NCBI GenBank assembly: GCA_020205615.1
Contig: CM035170.1
Span: 6,442,311-6,506,310, forward strand
Length of the DNA stretch: 64,000 nt
DNA from: Panax quinquefolius
Lineage: Eukaryota > Streptophyta > Magnoliopsida > Apiales > Araliaceae
Reading direction: 5' to 3'
The notes under the pieces are model-generated. The model had not been told where the DNA came from, searched no databases, and saw only the letters and a list, made by a program, of their open reading frames with translations. The position numbers and the translations under genes were made by a program. Shown here one piece after another: positions 1 through 10,890 of the stretch; the first letter of the stretch is position 1; every line of letters begins with the position of its first letter.

Positions 1-380
1 AGGAACTTGTGAAATTATTAAATTTACTTGTAAAAATATAAATTTACTAAAATAATTACCATGACTGAAATTTTAAAAATCAATTCCATTTGAATTTTCA
101 TAATCGATTTACCATCGGCCGCACACACATTAAGCACCACAAAAATCACACACTCGCTCGACTCTCTTTCATGCGATCGATTCTCTCTCTCATTTCTCTG
201 AGTTCTCTATCAACTTTTCCATTATCTCCTTCATATCTCCAAAATTCTTCTACCTGATTTACACATCCCTTTATTTTTAAGGGTTTTTTTTCTATACAAC
301 CACATCCAATTTCTCACTCCGACACTGGTATGCCGACAGCGTACCAGGGTCAAATCCCCCAGCCCCTAGTTTCGCCTCTG
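1..380 (-). mobile_element. Right-hand end of a hAT-like DNA transposon (partial)
   Basis: On the minus strand the sequence starting at 380 reads CAGAGGCGAAACTAGGGG, which resembles the terminal inverted repeats of plant hAT elements (CAGNGGCG-type). The other terminus is not in the window, so the element would run off the left edge. Positions 140-260 are a pyrimidine-rich CT tract. No transposase is visible. The RT relic to the right ends exactly at this terminus, consistent with an insertion boundary. Identification rests on one end only. Confidence 0.3.
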
Positions 381-1781
381 ATCATAAACTAACTCAACAA
401 AAATCAAATATCCTATATAGTTTATGAAAAAGATGATTCTACCATCAAAATAGCTAAAAACAAATTTATCAATGGAAGCATGCAAAACATGTTTTAATAA
501 ACTTATAAAAATACTAGATGCATTAGTTAATCTAACTGAAATAACTATCCACATATACAATTCACACAGTAACACAACTTTTCATCCATCACATTCTCCC
601 ATGCTAATTTGATTAGGCATTGTTATCACATGGTCATCATCAAGTTTAGATAAAACACAAGTATTATGCAATTTATCAAACATATTATCTAAGCAAAGAA
701 AATAGCAATACTTGTTTACCAACTAAAAATCAACGCAAAAGCTCGACATCCTTTCATTCTTAGGTAATATGATTTTATGAACGACACACAAACTCATGCT
801 CTCTCCCACGATACCTGCTTTGTTGAAGAAAGGCTCCCTTAACTTTCCAACCCGTCTTTGAGACTCTTTCGTTTCATCGGGAATGTTGTAGGTTGATTGG
901 TACGGAATGATAGTATCGGGTATATAATCCTTCATCTGTATAAGAGACAAAATATTAGAACTAGACAAAACAGAGTTAACCTGGTTAATATTCAAAAGCG
1001 CCTTTATGTACGAATGTACAGTCATCGGTTGTTTAAAATACAATTCACTTTCCAACTCACTCTGTTTTTCATGGTCACTCATCTTTCTCTCTTCTTTTCT
1101 TTCAATTTCTCTTTCAACTATTTCTTTCTCATTTTTCTCAATCTCTCTATTTTTTTTCAAATTCACTCTTTTCATTCTATCTTTTATTTTCATCCTCATT
1201 CTTTTGCACGTTTTCTTTTTGTTGTTCTCTTTCTTGCTTTTGATCACAATCTTTTTGTACAAATATTAAATCTTTATGGACTTCATCATGAACACTGAAA
1301 TCTAACAATTCTCCTTGAAATGCATATTATTTTTCGACTTTTACCTCCTTCGACTGATCTTGAATATCATGTGCCGTAGGAACATTTTGAATCTGCATCC
1401 AACAATCTTCTAACCCCTCATGAAACACATCCGTCATCTTACAAATTGAATCCTTGAGGTCCTTCTTTACCCCATTGAAAATTACTTTTTCTCTATGCAC
1501 CTTAGGAGTTTCGTGTGGCTGTCTCCAATGCGACTTTTCGTGTGTATGAATCGTCTTTTCACCATCCTAAATTGATCACCTTGAAAGTTGTTTTACACTT
1601 TTTGAAGTTGCATAATTACGACACCTCTCATAATCTTTCTCTCATGTTCTCTTCCATTCATCCTCGAAAGAATCCATACGAACTTTTGGTTCCCGTTTTA
1701 ATGAATCCTCATAGCCAAACATGTTTGTTGCAAAGCAAAAGTTAGGAGATAAGTAAGGGACTAATATAATAATAGCCAAAC
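381..1781 (-). pseudogene. Decayed Ty3/gypsy pol relic (linker and reverse transcriptase)
   Basis: On the minus strand this stretch reads as a degraded polyprotein. A Lys/Glu-rich linker lies at about 1010-1700. The RT N-terminal region follows (about 723-1000), with a recognisable block containing GESMSLCVV before ILPKNERMSSFCVD, matching the usual [26 protein letters not shown] region of plant chromoviruses of the CRM/Galadriel type. At 381-560 the palm-region pattern RLTNASSIF...KFVFSYFDG is left, in which the catalytic YFDD has become YFDG. There are several in-frame stops and at least one frameshift. It is the older host layer into which E1 inserted, and its upstream part is at 10353-10508. 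Lineage assignment is from memory of the motif and is moderate. Confidence 0.65.
1777..1781. repeat. Target-site duplication of E1 (left copy)
   Basis: CAAAC directly precedes the LTR start at 1782 and recurs directly after the LTR end, at 10353-10357. This defines E1 as one insertion. Confidence 0.9.
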
Positions 1782-4197
1782 TGTGACGCCCCCAAAATTA
1801 GGTATACGTCACCCATCTTGGGTCGCCACTTACATGGTACATAAATTCAAATACAACTTACTAATATAACTGTAGGTATATAATACGATATAAACCGTGA
1901 GTTTGAATACAAATATTATCTACTAGATATTATACAAACTCAAAAGGAGTCCTCATTACAACTATTATCACACTATTTCACGTAATAGTGAGGACTACTA
2001 ATGTTATCCTCCGACCATTACTCCGCTCCCCGACTGCGTCCCAAATATGTTCTCATTTCACGAGAGAAACAATGAAAGAAAGGGTGAGCTCAACTAGCCC
2101 AAGAAGAAAAATATTATGGCTAAGATAATGCGTAATAAATTATCATTAGCCTTCAACAATGTTAAACCGATAAAATACAATGTATAAATCAGCTTAATCA
2201 TAGAATATCGCAATCCATTAAAAAAATCAAGTAGAGAATAAAGTCTACTATCTTTTAGGTTTTAAAAGGTTTTCATCAATTTTATCACGAGACTCAAATT
2301 AATAAATAAACCACCACATCTAATCATCCCTCGTATCTACTTGGCCAAGGATTCTCATCAAATTATCAATGGTCACGACTATACCGAATCACCCCGGTCA
2401 TAATCATACCAAAAACTATCCATCATGCATTTACAGAACCAATTTGAGGACTTTAGTCACATCATTTATATCAAGTCACGATTATACCGAATGATCCTCG
2501 TCATAATCATACTAAGTTCATCTATGCACGTAAGCTAAAGATAACATAATATAACATGAGGATGATGATGATGACATAATAATTCAATAAAACAAGTTCA
2601 AGAATTATTTAATCCATGAATTATTAACGTCCCAAATTGTCAACACGATCTCATTTCAGAGAGTAAAATTCAAGAATGATCGTAAGAATATTTCCATGAA
2701 AAGATCTTCGGATGAAACGCAAATATCAAGGATATTCTACTAATTTCATGGAGTATAGAAGTCAAAGTTTTAACCAACTTGGGTATAATAAAGAATGGAA
2801 TAACAAAAGAAATCACCATGCATGCGGTATTTCGATGTATGGAAGTTATTCCAATGTAATAATAATAACGGAACCAGTCGGTGAAATTTCACACCGACGG
2901 GATGTTCCAACAGAATAATAAAGATGGAACCAGATCCTGTAAAACACACGACAGGATATTCCAACAGAATGATAAAGATTTTAAACCAGTCCTGTAAAAC
3001 ACATGCATGTGATGTTCCAATGTAATAATAAAAAGCGGAACTGTGTCCGGTAAAACACATGCATGGATGTTCCAAATGAATAATAGAAGAATGTCACCAA
3101 GTATAGGTAAATCAGCATACAAAAGTTATTCCAATGTAATAATAAGCAATGGAATAACATAAGGATTTCACCAAGTATAGGGTATCCACAGATACAAAAG
3201 TTATGTATAGGGTATGCCACTTTTACAAAGTTATTCCAATGTAATAATAATGAATGGAATAATGTAAGTTCTCTTCAAGAAGAAAGAATAACACCCTTAT
3301 ACCGTATAAGAACCTGAATATAGAAGTAGTGAAGTAGCGAGAATACTCTTCTTCTTTCTATAATTTTCTCTATAGCTTCTTTTCTATAATTTCTCTCTCT
3401 AGTTTCAATGAATTCGTAAGAAAATAATGAAGGAATGAGCTTCTATTTATAGGAAAATGGAATGCATAAGAATTAATCCATGAAACGGTCCGCATTGATT
3501 TACTTTAATCTGACGGTCCATATTTAAAGAAAAATCTTTTAAATAAAATATATATATATTCTATTTATATAAAAATATTTTACTATGCAAACACTATGCA
3601 ATACTATGCAAAACACTATGCAAAACACTATGCAACACTATGCATAATAAAATATAATATATTCTATTTATAGAATAACTTTAATAAAGTATTCTATTTT
3701 ATATAAAAGATGTTTCGCTTTTATTACGTTAATAATACGAATAAAACAAAACGTCATTATCGCTATAATAATTCATATTATTAATCGACAATAATGGAAA
3801 CAAACCGAGGTGACTTCTCACATAAGTAATCAATAATCAATACCGCAAAGCTACTACTTATGCAACCACACGACATCGCATTTTTACTACCGAGTAGTTC
3901 AACAAGAACTACTTGTAAAACTTCCGCCGTTATTTCAATAAAATATTTTTGTCGCTTTCTTAATCCGACCGATAATAATTACATTATGGGGTCCACCAAT
4001 GATTGAGCCGTTATACGAATATTCCCTGCTAAACCGAATATTCCCCGACCAATCGAATATAATATAACCACTTGCATACTTTGCAAAATTTATAAATACT
4101 ACCCACAACTATAATATTTATCTCAAATTCACACCATAATATTAAAAATTATTTCAACAAAATTTAAATCTTTATTGATAAAATCTGGGGTCTCACA
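1782..4197 (-). repeat. E1 3' LTR
   Basis: Begins TGTGACGCCC and ends GGGGTCTCACA as read on the plus strand (TG...CA ends). It is nearly identical to 7932-10352, with scattered small indels. Contents on the minus strand are a TATA box (CTATAAATAG near 3445), a purine/pyrimidine leader and degenerate TTATTCC...GGAATAA repeats (about 2780-3265). Short ORFs here are products of that repeat array. Confidence 0.93.
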
Positions 4198-4211
4198 ATC
4201 TCCCCTCCTTA
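4198..4211 (-). other. E1 polypurine tract
   Basis: The minus strand reads TAAGGAGGGGAGAT immediately before the LTR start, the expected plus-strand priming site. The same tract precedes the E2 3' LTR, and a similar one precedes the E3 3' LTR. Confidence 0.85.
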
Positions 4212-4289
4212 TGGAATTTCGCCCTCGAAATTAGGGTACGTACCTGGTATGATAAAGAGGTGAGGATACCTTGAATACCTTTATCGTTG

Positions 4290-6480
4290 AAAACATTAAA
4301 TTCATTTTTGCAATCCGGCCAAAGATATTCATTAACAATTCATCTTTTTACTTTCTGGTGCCAAAGATATATAACGTAGAAAAACCAATAATATTGAGAC
4401 TTAGCTTAATAGTATCACGACCACGAATTATCCATGCACTACTGGCCAAGGATATTCGTGTTTTTAATTACAGTCATGATTATACCGAATAATCCGTGGT
4501 CATAATCATACCAAGTCTATCAATGCACTACGGCCAAAGATGACTTTTACCCACATCCATGAATTAATATTTCATTCATTGAGACTCAAATTTCAATAAT
4601 TAATCCATATCATCGAATCATCCCCGCACTACGTGCCAAGGATATTCATTAAGTATCACGACCACGAATTATCCATGCACTACTACCAAAAGATAATTGT
4701 GTATTCATTAGTATCACGACCACAATTATCCATGCACTACTACCAAAGATAATTATGTATTCATTAGTATCACGACCACAAATTATCCATGCACTACTAC
4801 CAAAGATAATTGTGTATTCATTAAGATCACGACCACAAATTATCCATGCACTACTACCCAAAGATAATTGTGTATTCATTAGTATCACGACCACAAATTA
4901 TCCATGCACTACTACCAAAGATAATCGTGTATTCATTAAGTATCGCGACCACAATTATCCATGCACTACTACCAAAGATAATTGTGTATTCATTAAGATC
5001 ACGACCACGAATTATCCATGCACTACTACCAAAGATAATCGTGTATTCATTAAGTATCACGACCACAAATTATCCATGCACTACTACCAAAGATAATTGT
5101 GTATTCATTAAGTATCACGACCACAAATTATCCATGCACTACTAGCAAAAGATAATTGTGTATTCATTAAGATATCACGACCACAAATTATCCAAGCACT
5201 ACTACCAAAGATAATTGTGTTTTCAATTACTGATTATGATTATACCAACAATCCTCATCATAATCATACCAAGTCCATCTATGCACTTTCCCAATTACGT
5301 ATTTGACTTTGAATATAATATAAGCATGATGATAATGATATAAAGAATCAATCAAATGAGATAAAGGATAAATATTAAACATTTATAATATAATTTATCC
5401 AGATTCAAGAATATCCCCATGTTATCAATCACTTAATAATCTCATAATCTAATATCATTAATATTATAACAATATTTTAATCATTTCTTAAATTTATAAA
5501 CAATTTTTCTTAATTGTTTACGCTTTTACCATATAATGCATTTAATCATTCAAAAATGCCATACTCATAAGATATCATCACCAATTATCAAATCTCTCAA
5601 AAATATGCATATACTCTATATAGGATTCTCTAGCCATAATATCCTATTTTCAACTTTGTTACTTCACATAACATATTTAACTCATATGTTCAGTAACTTA
5701 AACTATTTTCATGAAAAATACCACATCAGTCCCAAAAATATTTCTTTTCTGGGATTTAGCATAATATAGTCCCATAATGAAAATATATTTTTCTCGAAAT
5801 TTTAAAATTCATTTACTATTTTTCAAAAATCAATTTCTAATTAATTCCTTAAGAAATTAGCTACCTCAAGTTTAACTCCAAAATTCCCAAATCTTGGCAG
5901 GATCTTACACATGTTAACATGAGCTTCTAGTTTAAATTTCACGGTCATCGGAGTTATAGAACTCAGCTTATAGCGTTTTTCAATTTAAAAACCTAAATAT
6001 TGAAATAGTCATAACTTGCTCATTTTAAGTCAGAATGAGCTCATTTTTGGACAGGAGGTACTTTATACCATATACTTTCATGTCCCAAAAGGCCAGAATT
6101 TTTCTCATAATTTAAGTGGCCGAAACAGCCCCTTAAAGTTTCTGGGCAGTAGCATTTTCGAAATTTACAGCTTTGGTCTCCTTTGCTAAAATCAGTCCAC
6201 ACAAAAATCTACAACACCTTTTCCAGTAATTCCACTTGGGTTAGTTAGGTAACTCATAGATCTAACTCTAGGACTTGACCACACTCAAAAATTCAAAATA
6301 TAATAGGAGATATGGTCAATTGAATTTCATGTTACGTTTTTCACCAAAATCTGATTTTCAACTCTTTGTGATTTCTAAGAAACTTTCATGTTTTCACATA
6401 CTAACCAACATAACTCATCATAAAACTTACTAATACTTCATATACCCATGATTTTCATTAGTCCAATGCTTTTATTATGA
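4290..6480 (-). mobile_element. Truncated LTR nested inside E1
   Basis: The sequence matches the middle of the long LTR type, for example 40980-42060, including the GGCCAAAGATAT and TCACGACCAC repeat blocks and the block around 5700-5770 (GGGATTTAGCATAATATAGT). Neither the TG nor the CA terminus is present, so both ends are truncated. The stretch 5800-6480 diverges from the other LTRs in the window and may be a different subtype. Boundaries are approximate. Confidence 0.7.
4651..5224. repeat. 57-bp minisatellite inside the nested LTR
   Basis: About ten tandem copies of a 56-60 bp unit start near 4653, 4712, 4768, 4825, 4883, 4941, 4998, 5055, 5113 and 5173. Each contains TATCACGACCAC, then TTATCCATGCACTACTACC, then AAAGATAATTGTGTATTCAT. 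Copies differ by few bases and are contiguous, so this is not a CRISPR array. Related LTRs carry only one or a few such units, so this is a local expansion. It creates repetitive open frames on both strands that are not genes. Confidence 0.92.
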
Positions 6481-6499
6481 CTTTCATCATAAACCACGT

Positions 6500-7710
6500 A
6501 AACTGTTCATTTTAGTTGAAGAAATATTTGAGGGTTTAAGAAATGGGTTTTTATCTTCGGGTCAATACAAAATTCGATTTCACGCCTAGGTAGGCTAGGA
6601 AGTCTTCAAGAATACGCCAAGAAATTTATTAATGATAGAAATATCATTCAAAATCATATTCTCTCGTCCAAGACTTGGATAGACGTCACATTAATACCAA
6701 TCGCGACTTCTATCCCTTAACTCCGATAAGACCTCACAATGATACCTATCAACTTGCCATCTTCATCACGACGTCGCCTAAAGAAAGTCCGGATTCGATT
6801 GCATTCCACACAAGGAAGTCAACAACGAAAGGATCGGGGCTCTTTACTTATGGCTTGATATAACAAAGATTAACTTTAGGATTTGGTTACTTTGAATTCA
6901 GATAACAAAGTTGGTTAGAATATGAAAGCTAACAACCTTACAAAAAGAATAATGAGTAGTTAATCAATCGCTTTCAAAAATTACCTCAAAGGCAAGTATT
7001 TTCAAAGAGATAAGATCGTGAAAGTGTTTATTTGAATTAAACAAGATTTAAAAATAGTAGCGATGAACGAAGGCTCCTACTAAACGAAGTTTCAACCAAT
7101 AAGTCAAAGTTTAACTTCTTCTGAGTTAAATTTAAACGTTGAACGCAACTAGGTGAAATAAAAGAGTGGGTAGAACCGGTATCTAACACGGTATAGACTT
7201 CGCAAGAGCTTATGATTAACTTACCCGTGATAATTTTATTCAGGTTCCTCGTCACGAGAAAAAAAACGCTCTCTCTTAAACTACCGGCTTTGGCTTGTCT
7301 AGGACATCCTTTGGCATCACTATCTCAACTGGACTTGACTTCACCATACGACAAAATCGAGCTAAGTGACCTTCTCTTCCGCAATTAAAACACGCTTTGG
7401 ATTGTCACGTCACGCTTTAGACGGATGTGTCCCTCCCGTCCGCATTTGAAACATACTGACCGGTGGTCGTTTCTTCCTTTGAAACGGTCTTTGATGCCGA
7501 CGTCTTCACGTCGTTGTTGAACCCTCTCTTCTTGAAATGTCCATTCTTATTATCTTGGCCATGATTACCACCGAAATGGTTACCATTCTTAACATGATAA
7601 TTTCCCCACGATGGTTATCATTGTTCGATAAATACCACCAAAGATGATTATTATCGTGTTGTTGGTCGTCGTTACCTTTTGTTTGAAATTTGAATCAACA
7701 CTCTCATGTG
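6500..7710 (-). pseudogene. E1 gag-protease remnant
   Basis: Read on the minus strand from about 7707, the frame opens with MASEN, like the E4 gag. The central gag domain is gone; an Asn/Gly/His-rich linker and a CCHC knuckle (CFNCGREGHLARFC, all ligands kept) follow. The aspartic protease comes next with its active-site DTGS codons at 7172-7183 and the SFISPSCVQRL block, decaying after about residue 60. Downstream (6500-7000) only traces of the PR-RT linker can be read. Several stops and frameshifts make it non-functional. Confidence 0.8.
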
Positions 7711-7916
7711 CTTCATTGCTTATCTCAAAGATTTTCAGATGCCATTCTCAAACATCACACAAAACAAGGGTTAATTGACATGTAACAAATTATCCCTATA
7801 TTCTCGACCGACCAATAAAATAGCACATAAACTTAAGTAGGTCATTCTAGCGAAGGTATTCTCGCCTCTCCCCTCCTAGTACTATTCTCACCTCTTAGCC
7901 AGGGATCATATCCTAG

Positions 7917-7930
7917 GCTCGATATACCAA
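7917..7930 (-). other. E1 primer binding site
   Basis: The minus strand reads TTGGTATATCGAGC just after the 5' LTR. Plant Ty3/gypsy elements use initiator tRNA-Met through TGGTATCAGAGC. This copy differs in the middle but keeps the TGGTAT and GAGC ends. Confidence 0.8.
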
Positions 7931-7931
7931 C

Positions 7932-10352
7932 CGTGACGCCCCCAAAATTAGGTATACGCCACCCATCTTGGGTCGCCACTTACATGGTACATAAATTCAA
8001 ATACAACTTACTAATATAACGTAGGTATACAATACGACATAAACCGTGAGTTTGAATACAAATATTATCTACTAGATATTATACAAACTCAAAAGGAGTC
8101 CTCATTACAACTATTATCACACTATTTCACGTAATAGTGAGGACTACTAATGCTATCCTCTCGACCATTACTCCGCTCCCCCGACTTCGTCCCGGCTATG
8201 TTCTCATTTCAAGAAGAGAACGGTGAAAGAAAGGGTGAGCTCAACTAGCCCAAGAAGAAATATTATGACTAAGATAATGCGAATAAATTATCATTAGCCT
8301 TCAACAATGTTAAACCGATAAAATACAATAGATAACCAGCTTTAATCTGCAGCAGAATATCGCAATCCATTAAAAAATCAAGTAGAGAATAAAGTCTACT
8401 ATCTTTTAGGTTTTAAAAAGTTTTCATCAATTTTTATCACCGAGACTCAAATTTAATAAATAAACCACCACATCTAATCATCCCCGCATCTACTATCAAG
8501 GATTCTCATCAAATTATCAATGGTCACGACTATACCGAATCACCCCGGTCATAATCATACCAAAACTATCCATCAATCATGCATTACGTGCCACCGAGGA
8601 CTTTAGTCACATCATTTATATCAAGTCATGATTATACCGAATGATCCTCGGTCATAATCATACTAAGTTCATCTATGCACGTAAGCTAAAGATAACATAA
8701 TATAACATGAGGATGATGACAATGACATAATAATTCAATAAAACAAGTTCAAGAATTATTTAATCCATGAATTATTAACGTCCAAATTGTCAACATGATC
8801 TTCGTTTCAGTGAGTAAAATTCAAGAATGATCGTAAGAATATTTCCATGAAAAGATATCTTTGGATGAAACGCAAATATCGAGGATATTCTACTAATTTC
8901 ATGGAGTATAAAGTCAAAGTTTTAACCAACTGGGTATAATAAAGAATGGAATAACAAAAGAAATCACCATGCATGCGGTATTTCGCGATGACAAAGTTAT
9001 TCCAAGCAGAATAATAATAATCTAACCAGTCGGTGAAATTCACAATCAAGCGATGTTCCAACAGAATAATAAAGATGGAACCGGATCCGGTGTAAAACAT
9101 GACATAGGATATTCCAATGTAATGATAAAGATTTTAACCAGTCCGTGTAAAACACACGATGTGATGTTCCAACAGAATAATAAAAAAGCGGAACCAGTCC
9201 TGTAAAACACATGCATGTGATGTTCCAATGTAATAATAGAAGAATGTCACCAAGTATAGGGTAAATCAGCGTATACAAGTTATTCCAATGAATAATAAGC
9301 AATGGAATAACATAAGGATTTCACCAAGTATAGGGTATGTCACAGCGTATCTGAGGTTATGTATAGGGTATGCCACTTTTACAAAAGTTATTCCAATGTA
9401 ATAATAATGAATGGAATAATGTAAGTTCTCTTCAAGAAGAAAGAATAACACCCTTCACCGTATAAGAACCTAATATAGAAGTAGTGAAGGCGAGAATACT
9501 CTTCTTCTTTCTATAATTTTCTCTATAGCTTCTTTCTATAATTTCTCTCTCTAGAGTTTCAATGAATTAAATAAGAAAATAATGAAGGAATGAGCTTCTA
9601 TTTATAGGAAAATGGAATGCATAAGAATTAATCCATGAACGGTCTGTATTGATTTACTTTAATCGACGGTTTATCCATATTTAAAGAAAAATCTTTTAAA
9701 TAAAATATAATATATTCTATTTATATAAAAACATTTTACTATCTGCAACACTATGCAATACTACGCAAAAACACTATCAAAAACACTACGCAAATACTAC
9801 GTATAATAAAATATAATATATTCTATTTATAGAATAACTTTAATAAAGTATTCTATTTTATATAAAAGATGTTTCATTTTATTACGTTAATAATACTGAA
9901 TAAAACAAAACGTCATTATCGCTATAATAATTCATATTATTAATCGTGATAATGGAATCAAACCGAGTGACTTCTCACATAAAGATCGATAATCAATACC
10001 GTGTCTACTTATGCAACCACACGTGACATCGCACTTTTACTACCGAGTAGTTCAACAAGAACTACGGTGAAAACTTCCGCCGTTATTTCAATAAAATATT
10101 TTTGTCGCTTTCTCAATCCGACAATAATTACATTGTAGGGTCCACCAACGATGATTTAGCGTCATTATACGAATATTCCCCGCTAAACCTAATATTCCCC
10201 CCACCAATCGAATATAATATAACCACTTGCATACTTTGCAAAATTTATAAATACTACCCACAACTATAATATTTATCTCAAATTCACACCATAATATTAA
10301 AAATTATTTCGACAAAATTTAAATCTTTATTGATAAAATCTGGGGTCTCACA
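7932..10352 (-). repeat. E1 5' LTR
   Basis: Pairs with 1782-4197. Its first plus-strand base is C where T is expected, so the terminal CA of the minus strand has mutated. It ends GGGGTCTCACA at 10352, directly followed by CAAAC. Repeats of the TTATTCC/GGAATAA type lie at about 8940-9430. Confidence 0.92.
9598..9607 (-). promoter_or_regulatory. TATA box of the E1 5' LTR
   Basis: CTATAAATAG on the minus strand lies upstream of a pyrimidine-rich leader containing CTCTAGAGAGAG. The same box and spacing recur in the other LTRs (for example 51920, 55271, 61156), which suggests the LTR promoter. Confidence 0.6.
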
Positions 10353-10508
10353 CAAACATGTTTGTTTCAACCCAAACTTCTTGATCGAATTAGTCCATTA
10401 AGTACCCTCCTTGAATCGTTTAGCTCTTGTCCCCGTAACTGGACCAATAAGAACTTGAATCAAGTTATTAATGCGTGATGCAAGTCTGGTTAGGATTGTA
10501 TCATAAGG
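10353..10508 (-). pseudogene. Upstream piece of the old Ty3/gypsy relic
   Basis: The minus strand carries LIGPVTGTRAKRFKEG, matching the GPxTRARAKxFKEAL motif found upstream of the protease in many plant gypsy polyproteins. One in-frame stop follows. When E1 and one duplication copy are removed, this frame continues without a shift into the relic at 1781-1700. The first five bases (10353-10357) are the right copy of the CAAAC duplication. Confidence 0.65.
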
Positions 10509-10890
10509 TGTCACATGTTATTTCTAAAACCCTATTAATGAAGGGTAATAAAATAATTCCACTCACTACGTATTCTAGAAACATATTAAATCCAATAAAT
10601 GATAGAATTTTCATAAAGTTTAACCAACTAAGAATTGACAACGGGGAAGGTCTCTAAAATTATGTAGGATTCTAATTCACAACTCTTGAATGAGAGAACT
10701 CTCATGTTATAAATAAGGGATGTTCCAAAACATTCAAGGTACATAACTTTTACTCCCATAATAATTTTCTATCCTCATATATACATTCTAACTCAAGTAT
10801 CGGAGAGTTTTCCCTGAGTCCCCCAATACTCCGCGAGCAAAATTATTATATTACTCATTATTAATAGAGATTTAGAAATAACATGTGACA
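10509..10890. mobile_element. 382-bp terminal-inverted-repeat element (MITE-like)
   Basis: The left end TGTCACATGTTATTTCTA is repeated in inverted orientation at 10873-10890, and similarity continues for about 47 bp on each side (CTATTAAT...TAATAxxATA). No matching target duplication is visible next to either end. The interior has no convincing ORF but contains a TATA-like TTATAAATAA near 10711. Long TIRs suggest a Mutator-like or hairpin-type MITE; the class is uncertain. It interrupts the gypsy relic. Confidence 0.65.

Larger units (their letters stand above)
1782..10352 (-). mobile_element. E1: minus-strand Ty3/gypsy LTR retrotransposon, gag-pol mostly lost
   Basis: Two near-identical LTRs in the same orientation (1782-4197 and 7932-10352) flank a 3.7-kb interior. 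The element is bounded by a perfect 5-bp duplication CAAAC. Reading the minus strand, a primer binding site follows the right-hand LTR (7917-7930) and a purine tract precedes the left-hand one (4198-4211), so the element points right to left. The interior keeps the gag start, CCHC knuckle and protease (about 6500-7710). RT, RNase H and integrase are replaced by a truncated LTR of a related element (about 4290-6480). Removing E1 plus one CAAAC joins the flanking relic ORF in frame. Transposition could only have been in trans after this loss. Confidence 0.92.

Noticed and set aside
897..1298. Plus-strand ORFs rich in Phe/Ser/Leu (897-1298 and 1006-1269)
   Set aside because: They are the antisense of the Lys/Glu-rich linker of the gypsy relic on the minus strand.
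4649..5145. Overlapping ORFs of 70-113 codons on both strands (repeated IIHALLPK and SSAWIICGRD peptides)
   Set aside because: They are translations of the 57-bp minisatellite; there is no start context, domain or non-repeat sequence.
4651..5224. CRISPR-like array
   Set aside because: Units are contiguous and diverge gradually with no unique spacers, and the context is a plant LTR.
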